DNA from: Luteibacter anthropi
GTDB lineage: Bacteria; Pseudomonadota; Gammaproteobacteria; Xanthomonadales; Rhodanobacteraceae
DNA length: 64,000 bases
Assembly (NCBI RefSeq): GCF_011759365.1
Contig: NZ_JAARLZ010000001.1
Span: forward strand, 248,001 to 312,000
Reading direction: 5' to 3'
A program made the position numbers and the translations under genes. Below the pieces are notes generated by a model that worked only from the letters and a program-made list of their open reading frames with translations, searched no databases and was not told the DNA's origin. Positions within the stretch are counted from its first letter, which is position 1, and every line of letters begins with the position of its first letter. Shown piece after piece: positions 53,553 through 61,542 of the stretch.

Positions 53553-54096
53553 GTAGGAGCGCGCCTCGCGCGCGACCGTTTGATACGTGGCGTCTCCGAA
53601 TGATGGCGCCCTCCTACCGAAGGTGTGGGAGCCGATCGCATCGGCGATTCTGCGCTCCATAGGAACCCAATCCTTATGGTGTTTCGCTCCGTAGGAAAGG
53701 CTCGCCTTTCGGCCTCGCGCTCGGCGCGTGAGGCGTGGCGGCGCACGAGGCGACGGGGGCGGCCCTTGTCGCTCCGGCCTGCGGTGTCCCTCGGGAAAGG
53801 AGAGCCGCTGACGCGGCTAGTGTCTTATGGCTTCGCCCCTTCGGGCCCGGTGAGCGGGCGGGGTTTCCTGACTCGACATCCTGTCTCGGCAGGAAAGGCC
53901 GGCCTTCCTGGCCGGCCCCGCTTCGCGGCCTTATCCGCCCACTCCCCTCACCTCCATCAGTCGCGCCAAGGGCCGCCCCCGCCGCCTCTCCATACGTGAT
54001 CGCAGGCTGTTGTAGGAGCGCGCCTGCGCGCGACCGGTTGTCGCGAAAATTTTCATCGTTCCGATATCACCGGTCGCGCGCAAGGCGCGCTCCTAC
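53553..54096. repeat. Long structured intergenic repeat, copy B
   Basis: This fills the 586-bp gap between the esterase and the GlxA-type gene. It is homologous to 6836-7380 over its whole length: REP at 53553-53577, GCCGATCGCATCGGC hairpin near 53631, shared GC-rich core, and inverted REP pair at 54012-54096. The outer stem is 53849-53861 with 53935-53947. It encloses hairpins 53864-53870/53890-53896, 53897-53904/53910-53917 and 53918-53921/53925-53928. The first of these has a different sequence from copy A (TTTCCTG/CAGGAAA against CTTTTCG/CGAAAAG) but still pairs perfectly. The right REP supplies the stop codon of the neighbouring gene. Confidence 0.85.
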
Positions 54097-55055
54097 ATGA
54101 GGTCGGTGCGTAGCTCGCGTACTCCCCTGCCCAGTCGCTGGCGTAGCAGGCTGCGCAGCGTGGCGCCGTCGCCGTAGCCGACTTCCGCGGCGATGGATTC
54201 CAGGTCGAGCTTGCTGCCGTGAAGCAGCGACTGCGCGCGCTCCACGCGCAGGTCCTGGAAATAGGACAGCGGCGACTTGCCCAGCACGGCTTCGCAGCGA
54301 CGTTGCAGGGTGCGCGGGCTGGTGGCCAGTGCGTTTGCGGCATCCTGCAACGAAAAACCTTCCTTCAGCCGGTCGCGTGCCCAGCGTTCGAATCGCTGCA
54401 CGAGCGGATCGGCCTGCGCGAGGTGGTTGGGAATGATGTAAGGCGCCTGCAACGAGCGTAGGTCGGCCAGCAGGTACCGCGACACGACGGAAGCCAGTTC
54501 CGGACTGGTGCGACGTATCAGCCACAGGGCGAGGTCGAGGTGTCCCATCGCGGCACCGGCGGTGACGCCGATATCCGTGGGCACCAGCATGCGCGATTCA
54601 TCCAGTTGCACACGGGGATAGCGCTGGCGGAACAACGGCCCCAACCACCACGTCGTTGTCGCCTCGCGGCCGTCGAGTAGGCCGGTTTCGGCCAGCAGGA
54701 AGGTGCCGATGCACGAGGCGGCCAGCTGCGTGCCATCGGCGTGCCAGGCAAGTAATTGCGCCGTGGCTTTCCTGACATCCGCGCGTGCCAGGGCGGGAAC
54801 GAGTGTATCGGGCGTTCCCGTGGCCAGCGCCGGCACCACGATCCAGTCGGGGCTGGGTGTTCCGGCCATGGGTGTGGTGGGCATGAGCATGCCCAGCGCG
54901 GTCTTCACCCGTTTGCGCATGCCCACGACGGTGAGCTGGAAAGGTGGCGTGCCACCCTCGCGCATGGCGAAGCGGTTGGCCATGGACAGGGCGTCCAGCA
55001 GGACGGTAAGGCCCGTATCGAACAATCCTTCGAGGGCGAGGATGTGAATGTGCAT
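54093..55055 (-). CDS. GlxA family transcriptional regulator (DJ-1/PfpI plus AraC)
   Basis: A 320-residue regulator. The N-terminal DJ-1/PfpI-like domain (about 1-180) has a Cys in LAASCIGTFLLAETG. The C-terminal AraC domain has two helix-turn-helix units, SLQDAANALATSPRTLQRRC and LDLESIAAEVGYGDGATLRS. The stop codon TAG (54093-54095, read on the minus strand) comes from the GTAG head of a REP, so the last residues lie at the edge of the repeat. It is divergent from a small ferredoxin-fold-like gene across a palindrome and may control it. Confidence 0.92.
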   Translation of the reverse strand: MHIHILALEGLFDTGLTVLLDALSMANRFAMREGGTPPFQLTVVGMRKRVKTALGMLMPTTPMAGTPSPDWIVVPALATGTPDTLVPALARADVRKATAQLLAWHADGTQLAASCIGTFLLAETGLLDGREATTTWWLGPLFRQRYPRVQLDESRMLVPTDIGVTAGAAMGHLDLALWLIRRTSPELASVVSRYLLADLRSLQAPYIIPNHLAQADPLVQRFERWARDRLKEGFSLQDAANALATSPRTLQRRCEAVLGKSPLSYFQDLRVERAQSLLHGSKLDLESIAAEVGYGDGATLRSLLRQRLGRGVRELRTDLM

Positions 55056-55074
55056 GGCGTGAATGCCTCTAATG

Positions 55075-55090
55075 TTGTCGTTTACGACAA
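55075..55090. promoter_or_regulatory. Candidate operator between divergent genes
   Basis: TTGTCGTTTACGACAA is a perfect 7-2-7 palindrome, 20 nt from the GlxA-type start and about 70 nt from the divergent small gene. It is a possible binding site for the adjacent AraC-type regulator; nothing else supports that assignment. Confidence 0.6.
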
Positions 55091-55157
55091 TACCAGCGCC
55101 GCGTGCCGATCACTAGATTGAGCCCTCCCCACACACGGTCCCTCAAGGAGGCCACTC

Positions 55158-55445
55158 ATGAAAGTGTTCGCAATCGGCTCGGGCAACGCTCCCCTTACTC
55201 CGGAACAGCGCCAGCAGTACATGCCGAGCGAGGTACCCGCCACGCTCAGGCTTTACCTGGACGGCAAGATGGACCAGTTCTGGTTCCGTGGAGACACGCC
55301 TGGCGTGGTCTTCCTCATCAACGCCGAAACGGTCGAAGAGGCACGCGACATCGTCGGAACGTTGCCACTGGCGAAGGCAGGCATCCTGAACTTCGACTTC
55401 ATTCCGGTGGGCCCGCTGGCGCCGCTGGGCATGCTGATCGCCTGA
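55158..55445 (+). CDS. Small alpha/beta-barrel-like protein (muconolactone-isomerase/YCII-like)
   Basis: A 95-residue cytoplasmic protein starting MKVFAIGSGNAPLTPEQRQQ. It has the pattern of a dimeric ferredoxin-like fold: LRLYLDGKMDQFWFRGDTPG, VVFLINAETVEEARDIVGTL and ILNFDFIPVGPLAPLG. Related proteins are annotated as muconolactone isomerase-like, but no aromatic-degradation genes are nearby. AAGGAG is close upstream. It is divergent from a GlxA-type regulator, which is the likely controller. Confidence 0.72.
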   Translation: MKVFAIGSGNAPLTPEQRQQYMPSEVPATLRLYLDGKMDQFWFRGDTPGVVFLINAETVEEARDIVGTLPLAKAGILNFDFIPVGPLAPLGMLIA

Positions 55446-55453
55446 TGGAGTGA

Positions 55454-55489
55454 CATCACCTGCCGGGCGCGAGGGTTCGGCAGGTGATG
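55454..55489 (+). terminator. Hairpin terminator, possibly bidirectional
   Basis: CATCACCTGCCG pairs with CGGCAGGTGATG (12 bp) around a 12-nt loop, between the convergent small gene and the NTF2-like gene. No T-tract follows. Confidence 0.6.
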
Positions 55490-55528
55490 CCTTGAAGGCA
55501 GGGACATCCGGCGGAAATTCCTGCCGCG

Positions 55529-56014
55529 TCAGAATGTGTAAAGCTCGCTGGCAATCTTCCAGCGATCACCGATTTTCACCAGCTGAAGCACTTTCCATCC
55601 GGCTGCGGATTCCGGCTTGCCCGACACGCGCTCCGTCACGAAGTCGAGCGAGACCTGCGCGAGCGGCCCGTTCTGTTCGATGTGGATATTCGAGAAGCGC
55701 TGTCGGAAGTGCTGTCCGCTTGCGAACACGGCCTTGCGAAAGGCTTCGTATTGGCGCAGGTCTACCGGTGCATTTGTGGCAGGTGTCGTTGCGACGTCAG
55801 AGAACGGAATCCGGTCATCCAGAAGCATGTCGCGAAAACCTGCTTCATCGCCCTGCGTGACGCATCGCGTGTAGTTCGCCAGCAGGGCTTCGATGGCCCT
55901 GCGATCGCTGTCGTTAGACCGGTGTGCGGTAGTCGTCGGTGCAGGAGAGGCAAGCGCAGATACGGTAACCAGCTGCGCGGCGAAAAGCGCGAGACAAAGC
56001 GGAAGGGCTTTCAT
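55529..56014 (-). CDS. Secreted NTF2-like (SnoaL/lumazine-type) protein
   Basis: A 161-residue exported protein (signal peptide ends SALAS). The mature domain has DRRAIEALLANYTRCVTQGD, FRQRFSNIHIEQNGPLAQVS and a C-terminal WKVLQLVKIGDRWKIASELY. These are the helix and curved-sheet strands of the NTF2-like fold, in the class often called putative lumazine-binding. No catalytic residues can be assigned. Role unknown. Confidence 0.78.
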   Translation of the reverse strand: MKALPLCLALFAAQLVTVSALASPAPTTTAHRSNDSDRRAIEALLANYTRCVTQGDEAGFRDMLLDDRIPFSDVATTPATNAPVDLRQYEAFRKAVFASGQHFRQRFSNIHIEQNGPLAQVSLDFVTERVSGKPESAAGWKVLQLVKIGDRWKIASELYTF

Positions 56015-56068
56015 GCAGGGGGCTCAGGGGGCGGGTATCCAGAGCATAAGCGACGGCGGGTATCCCTT

Positions 56069-56152
56069 GTAGGAGCGCGCCTGCGCGCGACCGGTTGTCG
56101 CGTAAACATCCATGCATTCGTCATGCCGGTCGCGCGCGAGGCGCGCTCCTAC
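56069..56152. repeat. Inverted REP pair
   Basis: A GTAG unit from 56069 and an inverted unit ending at 56152, with ACCGGTTGTCGCG-type tail on the left. It is the first of two pairs in the 297-bp gap between two minus-strand genes. Confidence 0.9.
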
Positions 56153-56201
56153 AGGGGGGCGTTGGTCGTCGGTACGGTCGGCCCGGTAGCCGCGGTGCAT
56201 T

Positions 56202-56286
56202 GTAGGAGCGTGCTTGCGCGCGACGGGTTGGGCGGCAACGCCGACAGATTGCGCAATGAACGGTCGCGCGCGAGGCGCGCTCCTAC
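56202..56286. repeat. Inverted REP pair plus partial third unit
   Basis: The left unit (56202) has the variant GCGTGCTTGCGCGCGACG; the right unit ends CTAC at 56286. A fragment GGAGGCGCCTGCGCGCGAGG follows at 56288-56309 and reaches to 2 nt from the peptidase stop. Confidence 0.88.
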
Positions 56287-56311
56287 AAGGAGGCGCCTGC
56301 GCGCGAGGGGT

Positions 56312-58414
56312 TTATTCGCCCAGGCCAAGCTCCGTGGCGAAGAATGTCATCGACAGCGCCGCATTGCCTACACGCTGGCTGAAAGGCGCACCGATGCCAT
56401 GCCCCGCATTCATGCGCGTCAGCAGCAGCACCGGCTGGCCGGACGTGGTGGCGTCCTGCAATGCCGCGGCGAACTTGCGCGACTGCCAGGGCGCGACGCG
56501 CGGGTCATTCGCTCCGGTGGTGAGTAGCACGGCGGGATACTTCGTGCCCTTCTTCACGTTGTGCAGCGGCGAATAGGCCAGCGTGGCCTTCGCCTGCGCG
56601 GCATCCTTCACCGTGCCGTATTCGCTGACGTTGTACGGGCCATTGGCGAACGCTGTTTCGTGACGCGGCACGTCGTAGATGCCGACCATGCCGACCACGG
56701 CACGGTACTGCTCCGGGTGCTGCACGAGCGACGCGCCCATCAGCAGGCCGCCGTTGCTGCCGCCGAGGATGCCCAGGTGCTGCGTGTCGGTCCACTTCGT
56801 GTCGATGAGTGCCTGCGATGCGGCATAGAAGTCGTCGAAGACATTCTGCTTGTGCAGCTTCTGGCCCTGCTCGTGCCATGCTTCGCCGAACTCGTTGCCG
56901 CCACGGATGTTTGCGTACGCAAGCACGCCGCCGCGTTCCAGCCAGGCGAGGTTGGGGCCGATGAAGCCCGGCGTCACCGGGATGCCGAAACCGCCGTAGC
57001 TGTACAGGATGGTCGGGCGCTTGCCGTTCGGTGCGATCCCGTCCATCGAGATCACCGTCACCGGGACCTTGCTACCGTCCTTCGAGGTGCCGTCGATACG
57101 GGTGACACGCACCTTCGAATAATCGGCCGCTGGTTTCACTTCGAAGATGGTCTTCAGGGTGCCGGTCTTGCCGTCGTACTCGGCCCAGTGCGTGGGCGTG
57201 GTCCAGCCGCCGTAGGTGATCAGTGCCTTGTCCTGGCCCTTCTCCGAGGCGATGCCGCCGATGCTCACGCCCGTGGCGGGCAGCGGCACGCGGCGCACGA
57301 GCGTGGCCTTCGCATCGTACTGGTCGGCCCACCAGTCGGGACCGGCGCTGCGCACCACGAGGAAGCCGTCGCCCAGTGGCTTTACCTTCTGGATGGCGCC
57401 GTCGCCCTGGGCCAGTACGTCGGTCGTCTTGCCCTGGGCATCGACGGCCACGATGCGGCCGCGCGGTGCGTTGGCGAAGGTGACGACGAACAGGCGGTCG
57501 CCGACCCAGCTGGCCGAACGCACATCGGCGTCGCGACCCAGCACCTTGCGGAATTCGCCCTTGCCGTCGCGCAGGTAGACCTCGGCCGGACCGCCGTCAC
57601 CCTCGTTGGCCAGCAGCGCGGTGGACTTGCCGCCGCGACCTTCGTCGAGAATGTATTCGGCGATGGGCGAATAGCCCTTGCCGAACACGGTGGTGTCCTT
57701 TGCCGCCGGCTGGCCTATGACGTGATGGGCCAGGTAGGCGTCGAAGCCGGTCAGCGGCTTGTCCTTGGTGGGGGCATCGAAGCGGGCATAGGTGACGCCC
57801 TTCTCGTCGGCGTCCCAGGCCAGTGCCTGCGGGGCGGTACCGCCACCGGCCCAGGGCAGTTCGTCCGGCAGGGCCTTGCCCGTGCTGGTATCGAGGATAT
57901 GGATGGTGGTCAGTTCGCTGCCGCCTTCGGCCGTGCCATAGGCAAGATAACGACCGCTCGGCGACGGCCAGTATTCGGTGATTGCCGTATTGCCGTCACC
58001 CTTGTTGAGATCGACCAGCACGCGGGTGTCGCCGTCAGGCCATTTCTTCGCGACCAGTACCGGCTGCGGCTGGGGCGGCGTGTTCTCGAAGTAGAACAGC
58101 GTGCCGCCGGCCAGCGTCGGCGACGAGCGGGTGGTGGAGGTGATCGCCAGCTCGCGGATGCGCGCGCTCAGCTCCTTGCCCAGCGGCATGGCGCCGATGG
58201 TGGACTCGGTATAGGTGTTCTGGGCCTCGATCCACTGCTTTACGTCGGCCGCTTCGGGGTTTTCCAGCCAGCGGTAGGGATCGTTCACCGGCACGCCGGC
58301 CAGCGTCTCGGAGACCATCCGCTTGGGCGTCTGCGGTGGCGTGCCCGGGGCGGCATGGGCGCTGAAGGCCACGAGCAGGCTGGCGGCGAGGAGACGGGGC
58401 AGGATGACGCGCAT
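56312..58414 (-). CDS. Secreted prolyl oligopeptidase (S9A)
   Basis: A 700-residue peptidase with a signal peptide (ends AHAAPG). The N-terminal residues VNDPYRWLENPEAADVKQWI are typical of S9A. A seven-bladed propeller (about 90-420) and the alpha/beta-hydrolase domain follow, with Ser in ILGGSNGGLLMG, Asp in TGANDPRVAPWQS and His in MNAGHGIG. It would cleave short peptides after proline in the periplasm. GAGG lies 8 nt before the ATG at 58414. It is head-to-head with another S9 peptidase gene across a REP pair. Confidence 0.95.
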   Translation of the reverse strand: MRVILPRLLAASLLVAFSAHAAPGTPPQTPKRMVSETLAGVPVNDPYRWLENPEAADVKQWIEAQNTYTESTIGAMPLGKELSARIRELAITSTTRSSPTLAGGTLFYFENTPPQPQPVLVAKKWPDGDTRVLVDLNKGDGNTAITEYWPSPSGRYLAYGTAEGGSELTTIHILDTSTGKALPDELPWAGGGTAPQALAWDADEKGVTYARFDAPTKDKPLTGFDAYLAHHVIGQPAAKDTTVFGKGYSPIAEYILDEGRGGKSTALLANEGDGGPAEVYLRDGKGEFRKVLGRDADVRSASWVGDRLFVVTFANAPRGRIVAVDAQGKTTDVLAQGDGAIQKVKPLGDGFLVVRSAGPDWWADQYDAKATLVRRVPLPATGVSIGGIASEKGQDKALITYGGWTTPTHWAEYDGKTGTLKTIFEVKPAADYSKVRVTRIDGTSKDGSKVPVTVISMDGIAPNGKRPTILYSYGGFGIPVTPGFIGPNLAWLERGGVLAYANIRGGNEFGEAWHEQGQKLHKQNVFDDFYAASQALIDTKWTDTQHLGILGGSNGGLLMGASLVQHPEQYRAVVGMVGIYDVPRHETAFANGPYNVSEYGTVKDAAQAKATLAYSPLHNVKKGTKYPAVLLTTGANDPRVAPWQSRKFAAALQDATTSGQPVLLLTRMNAGHGIGAPFSQRVGNAALSMTFFATELGLGE

Positions 58415-58492
58415 GGAGGCGGCCTCATGACAAAGGGGGACCCGAGGGTAGCAAACCCTCCACCCACCCCACCCCTGCCGGGAGTCCTGTAT

Positions 58493-58578
58493 GTAGGAGC
58501 GCGCCTTGCGCGCGACCGGGGTATCGCAAGACATGATGGATATCGTCACCCCCGGTCGCGCGCAAGGCGCGCTCCTAC
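58493..58578. repeat. Inverted REP pair between divergent peptidase genes
   Basis: A GTAG unit at 58493 and an inverted unit ending at 58578, with ACCGGGG tails inward. Unusually, this pair sits in the shared upstream region of two divergent genes rather than after genes. Confidence 0.9.
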
Positions 58579-58634
58579 AAGGGGTGTGTGGCGGTTATGC
58601 TGGCTTCTTTTGTCCTCGCGGAAGCTCTTTGTTT

Positions 58635-61040
58635 ATGCGCGTACTCGCCGCTGCCCTCATCACCGCCCTGGCCGCTGCGCCGGCCCTTTCGGCCCAGGCG
58701 CCGCTCGACATGGAAACGATCATGGCCGATCCGGACTGGATCGGGCCGGCGGTGGAACTGCCTTACTGGAGTGTCGACGGACGCCAGGTCTACTACGCGC
58801 TCAAGCGCGATGGCAGCCCGGTGCGCGATCTCTATCGCGTCGCTGCGTCGGGCGGGGCGCCGGAGCGCCTCGACCCCACGGCGGTGGCTGCGGCCGACGG
58901 CAATCACATCGTGTACGACCGCGCACACCGTCACGCAGCCTTCGTGCGCCACGGCGATGTCTTCGTGCGCGACCTGGCCAATGGCAGCACCACGCAGGTG
59001 ACCCGTACTGCCGCGAAGGAAGCCGAGCCGCGCTTCTCGCTCGACGGTCGCCTGCTCACGTTCCGCAGCGGCAATGACTGGTTCGCGTGGTCGATGGCCG
59101 GTGGTCCGGCGGCGCCGGCGGCCGTGCTCAAGGAAGGCGAAGACCCGAAGCAGCGCAAGAGCGACGACCTGAAGGACGACCAGCAGGCGCTGTTCAAGAC
59201 CCTGCGCCAGCTGCGCGCGGATGAAGACGCCATGCGCGCGGACGCCGACGCACTCGCCGCCGCCGATACGGGTCGCGCGCCGCAGCCGTTCTATCTGGGC
59301 AAGGATGTGTCGGTCTCCGATACCTCGCTCTCGCCCGATGGCCACTGGATGATCGTGGTCACCCAGGCCAAGGATGCCGATCAGGGCAAGGTCGCCGACC
59401 TCACCCGCTACGTCACCGATTCGGGTTACGCGGAAGCCGAAGCCACGCGCCCCTACGTGGGTCGCAACGATCCGGCACCGCAGTCGCTGCACCTGCTCGA
59501 CCTGCGCAAGCACGCCAGCTTCGACCTCGATACGGCCACGCTGCCCGGCATTTCCGACGATCCGCTGGCCGACATCCGTGCGAAGACCGTCGCAGCGTTG
59601 CGCAAGGACGGCAAGAACGATCGCGCCGACGCGCTCGCCGCGCCGAAGAAGCGCCCACTCATCGTCAACAGCGAATACAGCCAGGGCATCGTCTGGAACG
59701 ATGAAGGCAGCCAGGTGGCCGTGCAGCTGCGCGCCATCGACAACAAGGATCGCTGGATCGCCACGGTGGATTTCGACCGCCATGCGCTGGTCACCCAGCA
59801 TCGTCTCACCGACAAGGCCTGGATCAACTGGGATTACAACGATTTCGGCTGGCTGCGTGACGGCCGCACGTTGTGGTACCTCAGTGAGGAAAGCGGCTGG
59901 TCGCAGCTGTATACGCGCGCGCCCGGTGGCAAGGCCACGGCGCTGACCTCCGGCCACTTCGAGGTGGATCACCCGGTGCTGTCGCCGGATGGCAATACCT
60001 TCTATGTGCGTTCCAACAAGGTGGCGCCGTACAGCTACGACATCTACAAGGTGCCGGCTGCCGGTGGCGAGCTGTCGCGCATCACGCGTTACGAAGGCCT
60101 CGACGACTTCTCGCTGTCGCCCGACGGGCGCTCGCTGGCCGTGCTGCATTCGTCGGCCTACGTGCCGTCGCAGCTGGCGGTGATCGGCGTGGATGGTGGC
60201 CAGGGTCGCGATCTCACCGATACGCGCAAGCCGGGCTACAAGGCGCGTGAATGGATCGCACCGAAGGTGGTGGAAATGCCCTCCAGCCATGGTGCGGGCA
60301 CCATCTACGCCAAATTTTATGGCGAAGGCGCGGCACCGGCCTCGGGGCGTCCGGCGGTGATCTTCGTGCACGGTGCGGGCTACCTGCAGAACGTGCATCT
60401 GTCTTATCCCGCGTACTTCCGCGAGCAGATGTTCCACAACATGCTGGTGCAGCGCGGCTATGTGGTGCTCGACGTGGATTACCGCGCATCGAAGGGTTAC
60501 GGCCGCGACTGGCGCACGGCGATCTACCGCCAGATGGGTCATCCGGAACTGGAAGACCTGCTCGATGGCAAGGCGTGGCTGGTGAAGAACCAGGGCGTCG
60601 ATCCGAAGCGCGTGGGCATCTACGGCGGCAGCTACGGCGGTTTCATGACGCTGATGTCGCTGCTGCGCGCACCGGGCGAGTTCGCGGCAGGCGCGGCCTT
60701 GCGTCCGGTCACCGACTGGACCAGCTACAACCACGAGTACACCTCGAACATCCTGAACGACCCGCAGCTCGATCCGGAGGCGTATGCCACCAGCTCGCCG
60801 ATCCGCTATGCCGAGAACCTTTCTGATCCGCTGCTGATGGAGCACGGGCTGATCGACGACAACGTGCTCGCCAGCGATACCGTGCGCATGTACCAGCGCT
60901 TCATCGAGCTGCACAAGAAGAACTTCTGGATGTCGCTGTACCCGCTGGAGCGCCACGGCTTCGTCCACCCGGATTCCTGGTACGACGAATACCGCCGCAT
61001 CGACGAGCTGTTCAAGGAACGCCTGGAAGGCACTCGCTGA
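58635..61040 (+). CDS. Secreted S9C/DPP4-like prolyl oligopeptidase family peptidase
   Basis: An 801-residue exported peptidase (signal peptide MRVLAAALITALAAAPALSA). A WD40-like beta-propeller with TolB-type repeats (TLSPDG-like segments LSPDGHWMIV, FSLDGRLLTF and LSPDGNTFYV) precedes a C-terminal alpha/beta hydrolase. Its Ser is in GIYGGSYGGFMTL, Asp in HGLIDDNVLASD and His in ERHGFVHPDSW. It could be a dipeptidyl or acylaminoacyl peptidase. The ribosome binding site is weak (GGAAG about 11 nt upstream). Confidence 0.92.
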   Translation: MRVLAAALITALAAAPALSAQAPLDMETIMADPDWIGPAVELPYWSVDGRQVYYALKRDGSPVRDLYRVAASGGAPERLDPTAVAAADGNHIVYDRAHRHAAFVRHGDVFVRDLANGSTTQVTRTAAKEAEPRFSLDGRLLTFRSGNDWFAWSMAGGPAAPAAVLKEGEDPKQRKSDDLKDDQQALFKTLRQLRADEDAMRADADALAAADTGRAPQPFYLGKDVSVSDTSLSPDGHWMIVVTQAKDADQGKVADLTRYVTDSGYAEAEATRPYVGRNDPAPQSLHLLDLRKHASFDLDTATLPGISDDPLADIRAKTVAALRKDGKNDRADALAAPKKRPLIVNSEYSQGIVWNDEGSQVAVQLRAIDNKDRWIATVDFDRHALVTQHRLTDKAWINWDYNDFGWLRDGRTLWYLSEESGWSQLYTRAPGGKATALTSGHFEVDHPVLSPDGNTFYVRSNKVAPYSYDIYKVPAAGGELSRITRYEGLDDFSLSPDGRSLAVLHSSAYVPSQLAVIGVDGGQGRDLTDTRKPGYKAREWIAPKVVEMPSSHGAGTIYAKFYGEGAAPASGRPAVIFVHGAGYLQNVHLSYPAYFREQMFHNMLVQRGYVVLDVDYRASKGYGRDWRTAIYRQMGHPELEDLLDGKAWLVKNQGVDPKRVGIYGGSYGGFMTLMSLLRAPGEFAAGAALRPVTDWTSYNHEYTSNILNDPQLDPEAYATSSPIRYAENLSDPLLMEHGLIDDNVLASDTVRMYQRFIELHKKNFWMSLYPLERHGFVHPDSWYDEYRRIDELFKERLEGTR

Positions 61041-61063
61041 GTAGCCAGCGAAGGTAACCTGCA

Positions 61064-61218
61064 CAGGAACGACACCCACGCTCGTCGTTCCTGTGAAAAC
61101 AGGAACCCAGCGCCCCGGTTTGCCAGCAGGGCGAAGACGCTGCATCGGCTCTGGCGTAGGGGGCGTCATCGCGACAACCGGCTGCATCGCGCCAGGTTCC
61201 AGCTTTCGCTGGAACGAC
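61064..61218. repeat. Short MITE-like element with terminal inverted hairpins
   Basis: It opens with an 11-bp hairpin (61064-61074/61085-61095). Its right arm begins GTCGTTCCTGTGAAAACAGG; the far end (about 61190-61218) is an inverted near-copy that folds as GTTCCAGC/GCTGGAAC (61196-61215). The ends share about 23 of 29 positions when one is reversed. It is of the widespread type with GGAAC arms and a GAAA-like centre. It fills most of the 306-bp gap before kdp; the rest (61219-61346) is AT-rich at 61240-61260 and likely holds the kdp promoter. Confidence 0.65.
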
Positions 61219-61346
61219 GGTTGCTGGTGGATATCAGGGCCATATAAAAATTTACACAAACGTTACGCCCCCTCCCCGCCCCGATACACCGTAAATATCC
61301 GCGGAAACGAACAATACGCACCGTCCCTTCATGACGGATTGCCCCC

Positions 61347-61436
61347 GTGGAATTCCTGTACGTCCTCCTTGCCGTCGTGCTCACCGCCATGACGATCGGC
61401 TTCCTGATGATCTGCGACCGCCTGGGTCGTCGCTGA
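61347..61436 (+). CDS. 29-residue single-helix membrane peptide preceding kdpF
   Basis: A GTG-started frame encodes VEFLYVLLAVVLTAMTIGFL followed by MICDRLGRR. It is a single hydrophobic helix with a basic end. It stops 13 nt before the kdpF ATG, and GGAAG for kdpF overlaps its end. GGA lies 8 nt before the GTG. It is too short for normal gene callers. A second tiny helix peptide next to kdpF suggests an accessory Kdp subunit, but this is inference. Confidence 0.55.
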   Translation: MEFLYVLLAVVLTAMTIGFLMICDRLGRR

Positions 61437-61449
61437 GGAAGCTGCCGTC

Positions 61450-61542
61450 ATGTCTTTCGTGTACATCGTCGCCACCGCCATCGCGGTCGCGCTGGCCGGC
61501 TACCTCTGCGTGGCCCTGCTGAAGCCGGAGTGGTTCGAATGA
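61450..61542 (+). CDS. kdpF: Potassium-transporting ATPase subunit KdpF
   Basis: A 30-residue single-helix protein, [20 protein letters not shown] then [10 protein letters not shown]. The ending ALLKPE(W/K)F is the KdpF signature. KdpF stabilises the KdpABC complex in the inner membrane. The stop overlaps the kdpA start as ATGA (61539-61542). Confidence 0.9.
   Translation: MSFVYIVATAIAVALAGYLCVALLKPEWFE

Noticed and set aside
56561-59077. 838-codon plus-strand frame across the prolyl oligopeptidase
   Set aside because: It is low-complexity Arg/Gly/Ala-rich sequence antisense to a gene with an intact catalytic triad, caused by high GC at codon position 3.
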